Shown in pieces: positions 43,064 through 53,070 of a stretch of DNA of 64,000 nt. The stretch spans positions 35,932-99,931 of the forward strand of contig NZ_ATXQ01000009.1 of NCBI RefSeq assembly GCF_000421765.1, written 5' to 3'. Numbering within the stretch: position 1 is the stretch's first letter; every line of letters begins with the position of its first letter. A model generated the notes under the pieces. The model was not told where the DNA came from, searched no databases, and saw only the letters and a program-made list of their open reading frames with translations. Made by a program: the position numbers and the translations under genes. This DNA comes from Denitrificimonas caeni DSM 24390 (GTDB lineage: Bacteria > Pseudomonadota > Gammaproteobacteria > Pseudomonadales > Pseudomonadaceae).

Positions 43064-45175
43064 ATGCCTGCTTTAGATCGCCTATCTGGGCAATTATCAA
43101 CATATCTGAGCAGCGACCAGGTCAATGCGGTGCGCCGTGCGTATTATTACGCCGAGCAAGCCCACGATGGTCAATTGCGTAGTAGCGGTGAGCATTATGT
43201 GACTCACCCGCTGGCGGTAGCCACCATCTTGGCAGACATGCACATGGACCATCAAAGCTTGATGGCGGCCATGTTGCACGATGTCATTGAAGATACCGGT
43301 ATTCCCAAAGAAGCTCTCGTCGCACAATTTGGTGACAGCGTTGCCGAATTGGTCGACGGAGTCAGCAAGCTAACGCAAATGAAGTTCGGCACCAAAGCCG
43401 AAGCGCAAGCAGAAAACTTCCAAAAAATGGCCATGGCCATGGCTCGCGATATTCGCGTGATTTTGGTGAAGTTGGCCGACCGCTTACACAACATGCGCAC
43501 CCTCGGCGCGCTGAATGCAGAAAAACGCCGTCGCATTGCCAAAGAAACCCTAGAGATTTATGCACCCATCGCCAATCGCTTGGGGATGAATCGCATTTAT
43601 GCTGAGTTCGAAGACCTTGGCTTTAAAGCCATGTACCCGATGCGTGCTGCACGCATCCAGTCTGCGGTTAAAAACTCACGGGGCAATCGCAAAGAAATCG
43701 TGCAAAAGATCCAAGAATCCATCGCTCATTGTTTAGAGCGCGAAGGATTACCTGGGGAAGTCAGCGGCCGCGAAAAACACCTGTACAGCATTTATCAAAA
43801 GATGCGTGGCAAGCGCAAAGCGTTCGCCGAGATCATGGATGTCTACGCGTTTCGCATCGTCGTCGATAAAGTCGACACCTGCTACCGCGTATTGGGCGCT
43901 GTGCATAATCTCTACAAGCCTTTTCCTGGCCGTTTTAAAGACTACATTGCGATTCCCAAAGCCAATGGTTACCAATCCCTGCACACCACTTTGTTTGGTA
44001 TGCACGGTGTGCCGATTGAGATTCAAATCCGCACCAAAGAAATGGAAGAACTGGCCAATAACGGCATTGCTGCGCATTGGTTGTACAAAACCGAAGAAGA
44101 TGGCCGTCGCAATAACCACGCGCGCGCGCGTCAATGGGTTAAAGGCTTATTAGAGTTGCAGCAAAACGCCGGTAACTCGCTGGAATTTATTGAAAACGTA
44201 AAAATCGATTTATTCCCTGATGAAGTCTATGTGTTCACCCCCAAAGGCCGCATCATGGAGCTACCAAAAGGCTCAACGCCGGTCGACTTTGCCTATGCCG
44301 TGCACACGGATGTGGGCAATACCTGCATTGCTTGCCGAGTGAATCGACGCCTTGCGCCGCTTTCGCAAGCACTGGAAAGTGGCGCCACGGTTGAAATCAT
44401 TAGCGCGCCCAATACCCAGCCTAATCCCAATTGGCTGAATTTTGTCGTCACCGGTAAAGCACGCACCCATATTCGCCATGCTTTGAAACAACAACGCCGT
44501 GAAGAGTCGGTCAGTTTAGGCGCGCGCTTACTGAGCAAGGCTTTGGATAATCTTGGCGTACGCTATGAAGATATTTCTGAAGCGCGTTTACAAGCGCTAC
44601 TCAAAGAAAACCATCAAGACGAGCGCGATGATTTACTTGAAGAAATTGGTCTAGGTAACCGTACCGCTCACGTGATTGCCCGACGCTTATTGTCGACCGA
44701 AGAATCAGCCGCCAATCCATTGGCCACTGACGGTCCACTGGTGATTCGCGGCACCGAAGGTTTGGTCCTCAACTATGCGCGCTGTTGCACACCAATTCCT
44801 GGCGACTTAATTGTCGGCCATTTATCTGCCGGTAAAGGCATGGTGGTGCACCGTGACAGTTGTAAAAATATCAGTGAATTGCGCAACAACCCTGAAAAAT
44901 GCATCCCGCTGACCTGGGCCAAAGACATTGATAGCGAATTCAATGTTGAACTGCGCATTGAGTTGGCCCATCAGCGTGGGCTAATCGCCCTACTGGCTGG
45001 CACCATCAGTGAAGCCGATGCCAACATTGATAAGATCAATGTTGATGAGCGTGACGGCCGCATTAGCGTCATTCAACTGGGTATTAGCGTGCGTGATCGC
45101 GTGCATTTAGCCCGAATTATTCGTAAGTTACGCGGCCTTGCTGGTGTCTCTCGTATTACCCGCATGCGCGCTTAA
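43064..45175 (+). CDS. spoT: Bifunctional (p)ppGpp synthetase/hydrolase SpoT
   Basis: Stringent-response enzyme of 703 residues. The hydrolase domain has HPLAVATILADMHMDHQSLMAAMLHDVIEDTG (His and HD metal ligands); the synthetase domain has DVYAFRIVVD, GRFKDYIAIPKANGYQSLHTT, with the RFKD form found in hydrolase-competent SpoT rather than RelA. TGS domain DEVYVFTPKGRIMELPKGSTPVDFAYAVHTDVG near residue 385; CysHis/helical zone ARCCTPIPGD; C-terminal ACT domain FNVELRIELAHQRGLIALLAGTISEADANI. Start ATG has AGGGGGTGA upstream. Confidence 0.96.
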   Translation: MPALDRLSGQLSTYLSSDQVNAVRRAYYYAEQAHDGQLRSSGEHYVTHPLAVATILADMHMDHQSLMAAMLHDVIEDTGIPKEALVAQFGDSVAELVDGVSKLTQMKFGTKAEAQAENFQKMAMAMARDIRVILVKLADRLHNMRTLGALNAEKRRRIAKETLEIYAPIANRLGMNRIYAEFEDLGFKAMYPMRAARIQSAVKNSRGNRKEIVQKIQESIAHCLEREGLPGEVSGREKHLYSIYQKMRGKRKAFAEIMDVYAFRIVVDKVDTCYRVLGAVHNLYKPFPGRFKDYIAIPKANGYQSLHTTLFGMHGVPIEIQIRTKEMEELANNGIAAHWLYKTEEDGRRNNHARARQWVKGLLELQQNAGNSLEFIENVKIDLFPDEVYVFTPKGRIMELPKGSTPVDFAYAVHTDVGNTCIACRVNRRLAPLSQALESGATVEIISAPNTQPNPNWLNFVVTGKARTHIRHALKQQRREESVSLGARLLSKALDNLGVRYEDISEARLQALLKENHQDERDDLLEEIGLGNRTAHVIARRLLSTEESAANPLATDGPLVIRGTEGLVLNYARCCTPIPGDLIVGHLSAGKGMVVHRDSCKNISELRNNPEKCIPLTWAKDIDSEFNVELRIELAHQRGLIALLAGTISEADANIDKINVDERDGRISVIQLGISVRDRVHLARIIRKLRGLAGVSRITRMRA

Positions 45176-45249
45176 CCCATTTTATAGCGTACGCCTTTGG
45201 GCTGCTGTGGTGGCCTGGCGTGCGGGCTTTCTAAATAACGGAGTACCTT

Positions 45250-45630
45250 ATGAGCAAGACCATTATCAGCACTGAAAACGCCCCTGCCGCGATTGGCACT
45301 TACTCACAAGCAGTACGTGTTGAAAACACTGTGTACCTGTCTGGGCAGATTCCGCTGAACCCGACCACCATGGAAATGGTTGAAGGCTTTGAACAGCAAA
45401 CCGTACAAGTGTTTGAGAACTTAAAAGCAGTGGCTGAAGCGGCCGGTGGCTCATTAAATGACATCGTTAAGCTGAATATTTTTTTAACTGACTTGGACAA
45501 CTTTGCCGCACTCAACGAAGTTATGGGCCGTTACTTTAGCGCGCCTTATCCTGCCCGCGCGGCGGTGGGTGTCGCTTCATTACCACGCAACTCTTGCGTG
45601 GAAATGGATGCGGTATTGTATTTAGGTTAA
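45250..45630 (+). CDS. ridA: RidA-family 2-iminobutanoate/2-iminopropanoate deaminase
   Basis: Hydrolyses reactive enamine/imine intermediates from PLP enzymes. The 126 residues contain [28 protein letters not shown], the [28 protein letters not shown] segment with the catalytic Arg, and the conserved end EMDAVLYL. Start has CGGAG upstream. Position after spoT is conserved in Pseudomonas; it may be partially co-transcribed. Confidence 0.94.
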   Translation: MSKTIISTENAPAAIGTYSQAVRVENTVYLSGQIPLNPTTMEMVEGFEQQTVQVFENLKAVAEAAGGSLNDIVKLNIFLTDLDNFAALNEVMGRYFSAPYPARAAVGVASLPRNSCVEMDAVLYLG

Positions 45631-45652
45631 GCCTTGCTGCGCGCTGCAGCGT

Positions 45653-46513
45653 CTAATCTTGTAGGTTGGCCAGTTGCAGCGCATACCCTTCGCGAAAACT
45701 GCTGTATTGCGGCGTCCAACCTAAGGCGCGCGCCCGCGCATTACTGCAACGCTTGCTGCCCGCGCGGCGCTGCAACGCTAAGCCAGCCACACTGCTGACC
45801 TGTAACTGTTGCTGCAACCAAGTCACCACTTCGGCTAATTCCACCGGCGCATCATCCACACCAACATAGACTGACTCGACCGCTTGCCCTTGCGCATCAG
45901 CCAGCACCACAGTAGCAATCAAAGACGCCGCATCATCGGCATGAATACGGTTGGTGAAGTGATGCAAGTCTGGCGCGTGATAGCCATCGCGCACTTGGCG
46001 AATCAGCATATTACGATCAGGACCATAAATACCGCTTAAGCGCACCACCGTGGCCGGATAGCCGCTACTCAGCGCGTACTGCTCAGCGTCTAGCATAATC
46101 TGCCCTGACCAACGCTTAGGCTCAGTCGGCGATTGCTCATCAACCCAGCTGTCATCGCTCTGACCATAGACACTGGTGCTGGAAACAAAAATCACCCGCT
46201 TGGGTTGCTGCTGATTTTGCGCCAGCCAGCTGTACACATGCTGCTGACCTTGCACATAAGCCTGCTGATAGCCGGCCTCGGTCATACTCTGCGCCGCCAT
46301 CACATAAACCACATAATCAATTGGCTGCTGCGGCCAGTCAGCTGGGCATTGTGGATCGCTTAGATCGGCGGCAATCGGCACAATAGCAGCAGGCAATTTG
46401 CTCGGATTACGGCGTAAACCATGCACTGTGCAACCTTGTTGATAAAGTAACAAAGCCACACGACTGCCAATATCACCGCAGCCGACCATCACCACTCGCA
46501 AGTCTTTGTGCAT
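45653..46513 (-). CDS. NAD(P)-dependent epimerase/dehydratase-like SDR (YeeZ-like)
   Basis: An extended SDR of 286 residues: VVMVGCGDIGSRVALLL (GxGxxG Rossmann motif), VIFVSSTSVYGQ (catalytic Ser/Thr), RLSGIYGPDR, RIHADDAASLI and the closing RARALGWTPQYSSFREGY. It resembles E. coli YeeZ and related putative nucleoside-sugar or carbonyl enzymes. The usual YxxxK is replaced by a degenerate region around LDAEQYAL, as in this group. Start set at ATG 46513 with GGAG 9 nt upstream. Convergent with ridA, divergent from oxyR. Confidence 0.83.
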   Translation of the reverse strand: MHKDLRVVMVGCGDIGSRVALLLYQQGCTVHGLRRNPSKLPAAIVPIAADLSDPQCPADWPQQPIDYVVYVMAAQSMTEAGYQQAYVQGQQHVYSWLAQNQQQPKRVIFVSSTSVYGQSDDSWVDEQSPTEPKRWSGQIMLDAEQYALSSGYPATVVRLSGIYGPDRNMLIRQVRDGYHAPDLHHFTNRIHADDAASLIATVVLADAQGQAVESVYVGVDDAPVELAEVVTWLQQQLQVSSVAGLALQRRAGSKRCSNARARALGWTPQYSSFREGYALQLANLQD

Positions 46514-46607
46514 TCCGATTGACTCCAAAATTAAGCTAAGCATGAGAATTATTGGTCACAATTTAATGTAGCAGCTATGCTAACGGCAATCCTAATGGAA
46601 TATGGCT

Positions 46608-47528
46608 ATGACCCTCACCGAATTACGCTACATCGTCGCTTTAGCACAAACTCAGCATTTTGGTCGCGCAGCTGAACGCTGTCATATCAGCCAGCCAACA
46701 CTTTCAGTGGGGGTAAAAAACCTCGAAGAAGATTTAGGTGTACTGATTTTTGAGCGCAGCAAAAGTGCGGTACGGGTCACGCCAGTTGGTGAGGCGATTG
46801 TTGCGCAAGCACAGCGTGTGCTGGAGCAAGCACAAACCATTCGTGAGTTAGCTCAAGCCGGCAAGAATCAACTGACCGCACCTTTGCGGGTCGGTGCCAT
46901 TTACACCGTGGGACCCTATTTATTCCCGCAGATGATTCCACTACTGCACCGCAGTGCCCCCGAAATGCCGCTGTACATTGAAGAAAACTTCACCCATGTT
47001 TTGCGCGACAAACTGCGCAATGGTGAGTTGGATGTGATCATTATTGCGTTGCCTTATCAGGATGCCGATGTACTGACTAAAATCGCCTACGAAGAGCCCT
47101 TTTGCGTCTTGTTGCCTGCTGAACACCCATGGACGCAACGCGACAGCATCGATAGCAACATGCTCAACGATAAAAGCTTACTGCTCTTAGGCGAGGGCCA
47201 TTGCTTCCGTGATCAAGTTTTAGAAGCGTGTCCAACCACGCAGGTGGGCAATCCAGAAAACCGTTACACCACGGTAGAAGCCAGCTCCTTAGAAACCATT
47301 CGTCACATGGTTGCATCGGGTCTTGGAGTTTCGGTCTTGCCATTATCGGCGGTGGACAATCACCGTTATGCTGAAGGCGTGATTGCGGTACGTCCCTTTA
47401 CTGCGCCAGCTCCAACGCGCACTGTCGCCATTGCTTGGCGCGCCACCTTTCCGCGCCCTAAAGCCATTGATGTACTGATGGATGCCATTCGTCAGTGCGA
47501 TGCTGCACAAGTCCAAGACGAGCAGTAA
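46608..47528 (+). CDS. oxyR: Hydrogen-peroxide-sensing LysR regulator OxyR
   Basis: Activates catalase, alkyl hydroperoxide reductase and related genes when oxidised. N-terminal helix-turn-helix MTLTELRYIVALAQTQHFGRAAERCHISQPTLSVGVKNLEEDLGVLIFERS; sensor cysteines in GEGHCFRDQVLEACP fall at 199 and 208 with this start, identical to the classical OxyR numbering. The ATG at 46608 (GGA 8 nt before) is preferred over the in-frame ATG two codons earlier, which would leave the ribosome-binding site too close. 306 residues. recG begins 2 bases after the stop. Confidence 0.95.
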   Translation: MTLTELRYIVALAQTQHFGRAAERCHISQPTLSVGVKNLEEDLGVLIFERSKSAVRVTPVGEAIVAQAQRVLEQAQTIRELAQAGKNQLTAPLRVGAIYTVGPYLFPQMIPLLHRSAPEMPLYIEENFTHVLRDKLRNGELDVIIIALPYQDADVLTKIAYEEPFCVLLPAEHPWTQRDSIDSNMLNDKSLLLLGEGHCFRDQVLEACPTTQVGNPENRYTTVEASSLETIRHMVASGLGVSVLPLSAVDNHRYAEGVIAVRPFTAPAPTRTVAIAWRATFPRPKAIDVLMDAIRQCDAAQVQDEQ

Positions 47529-47530
47529 AC

Positions 47531-49609
47531 ATGACAGATTTACTGGTGCACACCCCGATCACCGTACTTAAAGGTGTCGGCCCAGCGGTTGCGGAAAAAC
47601 TGGCCAAAGTCGGTTTAGAAAACTTACAAGATGTGCTGTTTCACTTGCCATCACGCTATCAAGATCGCACCCGTATCACGCCAATTGGTGCACTGCGTCC
47701 CGGCCAAGATGCGGTAGTGGCAGGCGTAGTCATGGCGGCTAATGTGGTGATGGGCAAACGTCGTAGTTTGTTGGTGCGGATTCAAGATGGTAGCGGTGGT
47801 CTAACTTTACGTTTTTTCCATTTCAGTATGGCGCAAAAAAACGCCCTAGAAAAAGGTGTGCAGGTGCGTTGTTATGGCGAAGTGCGGCCTGGCGCAACCG
47901 GTCTGGAGATTTATCACCCAGAGTACCGCGTACACAATCCTAATGAGGAGCAGCCACTACAAGCCACTCTTACAGCCATTTACCCAACCACCGAAGGCCT
48001 GACCCAACAACGTTTACGTGATCTGTGCGTGCAAGCTCTAGGCTACTTAAACGCGCGCAGCTTACCGGATTGGTTGCCGCCTGAAATGATTGCCGAATAT
48101 CAGCTCGGCGCACTGGATCAGGCGATTCGTTATTTGCATCAACCGCCACCGGATGCCGACCTCGAAGAGCTGGCTGAAGGCGTACATTGGGCACAACAAC
48201 GTTTGGCCTTTGAAGAAATGCTTACCCACCAACTGTCCATTCAGCGTGTACGGGAAAGTCTGCGTCAGCAGCGCGCTCCCCAATTGCCCCCCGCCACTAA
48301 ACTGCCACAACTGTTTTTACAGAATCTGGGCTTTACCCCAACCGGCGCGCAGCAACGGGTTGGCGCTGAAATCGCTTGGGATCTGAGCCAAAACGCACCC
48401 ATGTTGCGGTTGGTACAAGGTGATGTCGGTGCTGGTAAAACCGTAGTCGCCGCACTCGCCGCTTTGCAAGCACTGGAAGCTGGTTATCAAGTCGCTTTGA
48501 TGGCACCGACAGAAATTCTTGCCGAACAGCATTTTATCAACTTCAGCAAATGGCTCGCGCCGCTAAATATTGAAGTGGCTTGGTTGGCCGGCAAACTCAA
48601 AGGCAAAGCGCGCACCAGTGCTTTAGCGCAGATTGCCAGCGGCGTACCGATGGTGGTCGGCACTCACGCTTTATTTCAAGATGAAGTGCAGTTCCACAAC
48701 TTGGCTTTGGCGATTATTGATGAGCAGCACCGCTTTGGTGTGCAGCAGCGTCTAGCTTTACGCAAGAAAGGTGTTGATGGTGTTTACAGTCCGCATCAAT
48801 TGATTATGACTGCCACGCCGATTCCGCGCACTTTAGCCATGAGTGCGTACGCTGATCTCGACACTTCAGTGCTGGATGAACTGCCACCTGGACGCACGCC
48901 AGTCAATACCTTGGTGCTCAGTGATACGCGCCGCCCGGAAGTGATTGAACGGGTCCGGGCAGCTTGCTTAGAAGGTCGCCAAGCGTATTGGGTTTGCACC
49001 CTAATTGAAGAGTCTGAAGAGCTAACCTGCCAAGCTGCAGAAAGCACCTTTGAAGATCTAACCTTAGCCCTTGTCGGACAAAAAGTCGGTCTGATTCATG
49101 GCCGGATGAAACCCGCCGAGAAAGCTGCAGTGATGGATAGCTTTAAGCGTGGCGAATTGCAGCTGTTGGTTGCCACCACGGTAATTGAAGTGGGCGTTGA
49201 TGTGCCCAATGCCAGTTTAATGATTATCGAGAACCCAGAACGCTTAGGTCTCGCGCAATTGCACCAACTGCGTGGCCGCGTGGGTCGCGGTAGCACCGCC
49301 AGTCACTGCGTACTGCTTTATCATGCACCGCTGTCGCAAATTGGCCGCGAACGTTTGGCGATTATGCGTGAAACCAATGACGGCTTTATTATTGCTGAAA
49401 AAGATTTAGAGCTGCGCGGTCCCGGCGAAATGCTTGGCACCCGGCAAACTGGTTTACTGCAATTTAAAGTGGCAGATTTGATGCGTGACGCACCACTGTT
49501 GCCGGCGGTACGCGATGCTGCTTGCCAGTTACTCGAGCAATGGCCAAACCATGTCAGTCCACTGTTAGAGCGTTGGCTGAAACAGGGTCAGCAATATGGT
49601 CAAGTTTAA
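47531..49609 (+). CDS. recG: ATP-dependent DNA helicase RecG
   Basis: Branch-migration helicase for stalled forks and Holliday junctions, 692 residues. N-terminal wedge/OB region VLFHLPSRYQDRTRITPIGALRPG; Walker A LVQGDVGAGKTVVAALAAL near residue 305, IIDEQHRFGVQQR (DEQH box), LIMTATPIPRTLAMSAYADLD, then helicase C LLVATTVIEVGVDVPNASLMIIENPERLGLAQLHQLRGRVGRG. Start at ATG 47531 immediately after the oxyR stop; the open frame extends into oxyR but has no support there. Likely co-transcribed with oxyR, as in other Pseudomonas. Confidence 0.96.
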   Translation: MTDLLVHTPITVLKGVGPAVAEKLAKVGLENLQDVLFHLPSRYQDRTRITPIGALRPGQDAVVAGVVMAANVVMGKRRSLLVRIQDGSGGLTLRFFHFSMAQKNALEKGVQVRCYGEVRPGATGLEIYHPEYRVHNPNEEQPLQATLTAIYPTTEGLTQQRLRDLCVQALGYLNARSLPDWLPPEMIAEYQLGALDQAIRYLHQPPPDADLEELAEGVHWAQQRLAFEEMLTHQLSIQRVRESLRQQRAPQLPPATKLPQLFLQNLGFTPTGAQQRVGAEIAWDLSQNAPMLRLVQGDVGAGKTVVAALAALQALEAGYQVALMAPTEILAEQHFINFSKWLAPLNIEVAWLAGKLKGKARTSALAQIASGVPMVVGTHALFQDEVQFHNLALAIIDEQHRFGVQQRLALRKKGVDGVYSPHQLIMTATPIPRTLAMSAYADLDTSVLDELPPGRTPVNTLVLSDTRRPEVIERVRAACLEGRQAYWVCTLIEESEELTCQAAESTFEDLTLALVGQKVGLIHGRMKPAEKAAVMDSFKRGELQLLVATTVIEVGVDVPNASLMIIENPERLGLAQLHQLRGRVGRGSTASHCVLLYHAPLSQIGRERLAIMRETNDGFIIAEKDLELRGPGEMLGTRQTGLLQFKVADLMRDAPLLPAVRDAACQLLEQWPNHVSPLLERWLKQGQQYGQV

Positions 49610-49667
49610 ACAGCTTTTAAAAGAGCGCTATACTCATCCACACATTAGAGCCATTTAGATAACTGCC

Positions 49668-51065
49668 ATGCTTTCTGCTCATTCTATAACCGCTCGCGAG
49701 CCAATCCCGAGCGCAGTTACTCACACACTAGAGTCTGCGGGGATTACTTTTAGTCTCCACGCAAGCCATTCCGTTGATGCACAGTTGCGTGCACATGCCA
49801 TTGTGTTGCAACATCTCAATCAACAATATTTAGTTGTCATTCCGCGTCATCATATCCTCGACTTAGCCAAACTAAATGCACGAACCGGTGGTCACTGGCA
49901 GGCGCTAATCAACAGCACTCAGTCGCCTTGGTTAAGTCATTACAGTTTAGAGGCATTACCCGCAATACCAACGCTATTTAATATTCCATGCTTGTATGCA
50001 AGTGAACTGTTATCAAACAGCATGACTTATATTGAATCAGGTGTTGTCGATCTACTTATTGGTTTGTCACCTTGCGCACTACGAACACTCTTCGCAACAG
50101 CAGAAGCAATTGAGTGCAGTCAGGTAGTAGCTTTACAGCATCCTAACCACAGTCCAGCAGCGGCAGACGCACAGGGTATTGAACAGGCAGTCATCGCACT
50201 TACTAAACGTCGGATTCATAAACGCCTCGAAGAAACTCTAGAGATACCGCTCTTGAGTAGCACTGCAAAAAAAGTATTACGTTTACGCACTGATCCACTC
50301 GCTGACATTGATGAATTAGCGGCTATCGTGGAAACCGATCCACCATTGGCCGCCCAGGTGATCAGTTGGGCCGCATCTCCGTATTATGCTGCGCCAGGTA
50401 AAATACGCTCAGTTGAAGATGCCATTACCCGAGTTTTAGGTTTTGATTTAGTGATCAACTTAGCTCTAGGCTTATCACTGGGGAAAAACTTAGCTTTACC
50501 AACAGATAAACCTCAATATTGCACGCCCTATTGGCAACAAGCGATTTATACAGCAGCGCTCATTGAAGGTTTAGTGCGCCTGATGCCTGCAGGAAAAAAA
50601 CCCGAAAGCGGTTTAGCGTATCTTGCTGGCTTACTGCATAACTTTGGCTTTGCGTTATTGGCGCACGTCTTTCCACCGCATTTTTCATTGGTATGCCGCT
50701 CGATTGAGGCCAACTCACATTTAAGCCATAGCGTTGTCGAGTATCACTTGCTAGGTATTACTCGCGAACAGATGGGCGCATGGCTGATGCAGTGCTGGAA
50801 TATCCCTGATGAATTGGTCTATGCATTACGCTATCAAGACGACCCTATGTATCAGGGGCAACACGCTACCTATGCAAATCTCACCTGTTTGGCACAACTG
50901 TTATTAGCGCAAAACAACATTGGTAGAATCGCAAACAATACTATTCCTGATGCATTGTATGAGCGCCTAGGGCTCAGCCCAGATAAAGCGCAACTGGCTT
51001 TACAGCGTGTACTCGAAGCTGAACAAGCTTTACGCAATTTAGTCGCGCAATTTAATCAATCCTGA
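49668..51065 (+). CDS. HDOD-domain protein with N-terminal YbaK-like domain
   Basis: A 465-residue two-domain protein. The N-terminal 150 residues resemble aminoacyl-tRNA deacylase (YbaK/ProX) folds: HTLESAGITFSLHASHSVDAQLRAHAIVLQ, LNARTGGHWQAL. The C-terminal half is an HDOD domain: RIHKRLEETLEIPLLSSTAKKVLRLRTDPLADIDELAAIVETDPPLAAQVISWAASPYY and VEDAITRVLGFDLVINLALGLSLG, then YLAGLLHNFGFALLAHVFP and EQMGAWLMQCWNIPDEL. HDOD proteins act as regulatory scaffolds linked to c-di-GMP, motility or stress. This architecture follows recG in Pseudomonas. Its 3' end overlaps the convergent hydrolase gene by 10 bases. Confidence 0.87.
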   Translation: MLSAHSITAREPIPSAVTHTLESAGITFSLHASHSVDAQLRAHAIVLQHLNQQYLVVIPRHHILDLAKLNARTGGHWQALINSTQSPWLSHYSLEALPAIPTLFNIPCLYASELLSNSMTYIESGVVDLLIGLSPCALRTLFATAEAIECSQVVALQHPNHSPAAADAQGIEQAVIALTKRRIHKRLEETLEIPLLSSTAKKVLRLRTDPLADIDELAAIVETDPPLAAQVISWAASPYYAAPGKIRSVEDAITRVLGFDLVINLALGLSLGKNLALPTDKPQYCTPYWQQAIYTAALIEGLVRLMPAGKKPESGLAYLAGLLHNFGFALLAHVFPPHFSLVCRSIEANSHLSHSVVEYHLLGITREQMGAWLMQCWNIPDELVYALRYQDDPMYQGQHATYANLTCLAQLLLAQNNIGRIANNTIPDALYERLGLSPDKAQLALQRVLEAEQALRNLVAQFNQS

Positions 51066-51937
51066 GTAAGTAAGAACGCTCGTACGCTGGCTGCAGCAGA
51101 TTCTGGGTGTTGTTGCATAAAACAATGGCCGCCATCCACCTGTTCAGTCAGCAGGTTGCTATTGCTCTTGCGCCACAGCGCGGCGGACTTAATCACAAAA
51201 GGAAAAGTGTCCGCGCCATACATCATCAATACTGGCGCTTGCACCTGCCGCAAAGAGCGCCACAAAGCATTGGGCGCGGAACTGAAAATAGTCGCTTCCA
51301 ACTGCGGCGAGCATTTTAACTGTACGCCATCTTGATCACCGATGCGCAGAGCATGATCAACAAAAGCTGTCAGCGCTTCTGCTGTCCAACCTTTAAAAGC
51401 ACCACGACCGGTTAAGCTGGCATAAGCAGACTGTCGATCAGGCCAATGCATGCGACGCACTGCGGTTTTCTTTGCAAGAGCATTAAATCCATTAAAGCGC
51501 AGGCGCTCAGTGGTTTTGATAAAGATTTGTAAACCTGGGGTAAAAATCACCGGATCCAGCAGCACCGCACACTTAAACAACTGCGGATGCTGCGCCATAA
51601 TCAGGCTGGTTAACACGCCGCCAAAGCTATGTCCCACTGCATACACAGAGGCATTGCCAAATTGGCTGCGCTGCGCTTGAAAAGCCTCCACAGCCAACTC
51701 AGCATTACGATTCCAACCCAGAAAACGCGCACCGGCATCACTGTCGCCATGCCCTTGAATATCACACAGCCATAAATCAAAATCTGCACTTAAGCGCTCT
51801 AGCATCGGCTCATACACACGCCCACATAGGCCATTACCATGCAAAAAATGCAAGACTGGCTTACCTGAAGGAATACTGTGCCAGCCGCGTAACGTGATCT
51901 GTGCTGAGGTGGTATATGCCCATGGTTGTAAGTTCAT
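51056..51937 (-). CDS. Alpha/beta-fold hydrolase
   Basis: A 293-residue serine hydrolase. Oxyanion-hole region LHFLHGNGLCGRVYEPML (HGNG), nucleophile elbow VYAVGHSFGGVLTSL (GHSFG) near residue 104, acid in VLMMYGADTFPF near 237, and catalytic His in VDGGHCFMQQHPE near 270. Substrate unknown. No signal peptide, so cytoplasmic. It starts 33 bases after the CobW gene on the same strand and is probably co-transcribed with it. Confidence 0.83.
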   Translation of the reverse strand: MNLQPWAYTTSAQITLRGWHSIPSGKPVLHFLHGNGLCGRVYEPMLERLSADFDLWLCDIQGHGDSDAGARFLGWNRNAELAVEAFQAQRSQFGNASVYAVGHSFGGVLTSLIMAQHPQLFKCAVLLDPVIFTPGLQIFIKTTERLRFNGFNALAKKTAVRRMHWPDRQSAYASLTGRGAFKGWTAEALTAFVDHALRIGDQDGVQLKCSPQLEATIFSSAPNALWRSLRQVQAPVLMMYGADTFPFVIKSAALWRKSNSNLLTEQVDGGHCFMQQHPESAAASVRAFLLTQD

Positions 51938-51970
51938 GCGGGAGTTGTTCCTAATTATTTTCAGGGTAAA

Positions 51971-52942
51971 TTACAGGATCACACGGCAAGCGGCTAGCTC
52001 GGCGCTTAGACGCTGTTGATCTTGCGCTGCAGTAAAAATCAACTCCAAGCGCGAGTCTTTACGCCATTCACTGTTTTGCCAATGGATACTTTGTCCATCC
52101 AAGGCATTCCCCGATAGCCATCCGGCATTCGTGTGTAACACGCACTTAGCTCGCCGCCAAGGCATCTGCAGCAACCACATTTGTACGCGCATTAACTCAA
52201 ATTGTTGTGAGGGATGCCAGCGCCAGCCAATGCTCCAGCCATCTGCTTGCGCATTAACTGAACAGATCGGTTGCTGCGGATCACTCCAAAGCACACCCGT
52301 AGCGGCACGACTTGGCGCAAAACCATCCACTGCAGGCTGTCCTGCTTGCTGCTGATGGCCTGGTAACATCTGATAAGCAAGCTGACCTTGACGCGTACAG
52401 AGCACTGGCAGTGGCGCAGCGGCTTGCTGCCAAAGTTGCTCTTGCTCAGCAGTCATGCCATCGCACTTATTCACCAGCAATAAGCCGGTTTGCGCCAACA
52501 AGTTAGGCTCAATGCTAGCCAATGCGCTATCGCTGGCAACTTTCTGGCCATCCAGCACTAGCACTAACGGCTGTACCGCCAACACATCCAACCATGGCAC
52601 ATCGCGTAACTGCTCAACTAACTGCAACGGATGCCCCAAGCCCGATGGCTCAATAAACAAACGATCAGGCTTGGCCTTACGCAGCAGTTGCACCAAAGCC
52701 ACTTGAAACGGCACGCCATTGACGCAGCAGACACAGCCGCCGGCCACTTCAGTAAAACTGACACCCTCTTGCTCACCATCGAGTAACGCGCTATCCAGAC
52801 CAATCTCACCAAACTCATTGATTAATACAGCCCAGCGTTCATGCTCTGGACGCTGCGCCAGCAAACTGCGCAAAACACTGGTTTTACCTGCGCCCAAAGT
52901 ACCTGAAATCACATGGGTAGGAATATGCTGCAACATAGCCAA
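51971..52942 (-). CDS. CobW/YjiA-family GTPase (putative zinc chaperone)
   Basis: G3E GTPase of 323 residues. Walker A ISGTLGAGKTSVLRSLL near residue 13, Glu-rich switch EFGEIGLDSALLDG, metal-binding CxCC in GGCVCCVNGVP near 69, IEPSGLGHP, guanine motif LLVNKCDG near 158, and a short C-terminal CobW_C domain. Such proteins move zinc (or cobalt) to client enzymes. I looked for a Zur-type operator upstream and found none convincing. Divergent from the secreted protein gene. Confidence 0.86.
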   Translation of the reverse strand: MAMLQHIPTHVISGTLGAGKTSVLRSLLAQRPEHERWAVLINEFGEIGLDSALLDGEQEGVSFTEVAGGCVCCVNGVPFQVALVQLLRKAKPDRLFIEPSGLGHPLQLVEQLRDVPWLDVLAVQPLVLVLDGQKVASDSALASIEPNLLAQTGLLLVNKCDGMTAEQEQLWQQAAAPLPVLCTRQGQLAYQMLPGHQQQAGQPAVDGFAPSRAATGVLWSDPQQPICSVNAQADGWSIGWRWHPSQQFELMRVQMWLLQMPWRRAKCVLHTNAGWLSGNALDGQSIHWQNSEWRKDSRLELIFTAAQDQQRLSAELAACRVIL

Positions 52943-53070
52943 GACTCACTCGGGAAATGCTAAAAGAATGCGTCACCTTAACAAAAATGTATTAAGCATG
53001 CGTAACACTTCACGCCACCTGACCTCTTGGTTAAGATGGCAGAGTGTCTTCACATCTTTTGGAGTTTTCG

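Noticed and set aside
45631-45660. Terminator between ridA and the convergent epimerase gene
   Set aside because: A small GCTGCGCGCTGCAGC palindrome is present, but it has no T tract on either strand.
52943-53070. Zur operator upstream of the CobW GTPase gene
   Set aside because: No GTTATANNATAAC-like inverted repeat found in the divergent interval.
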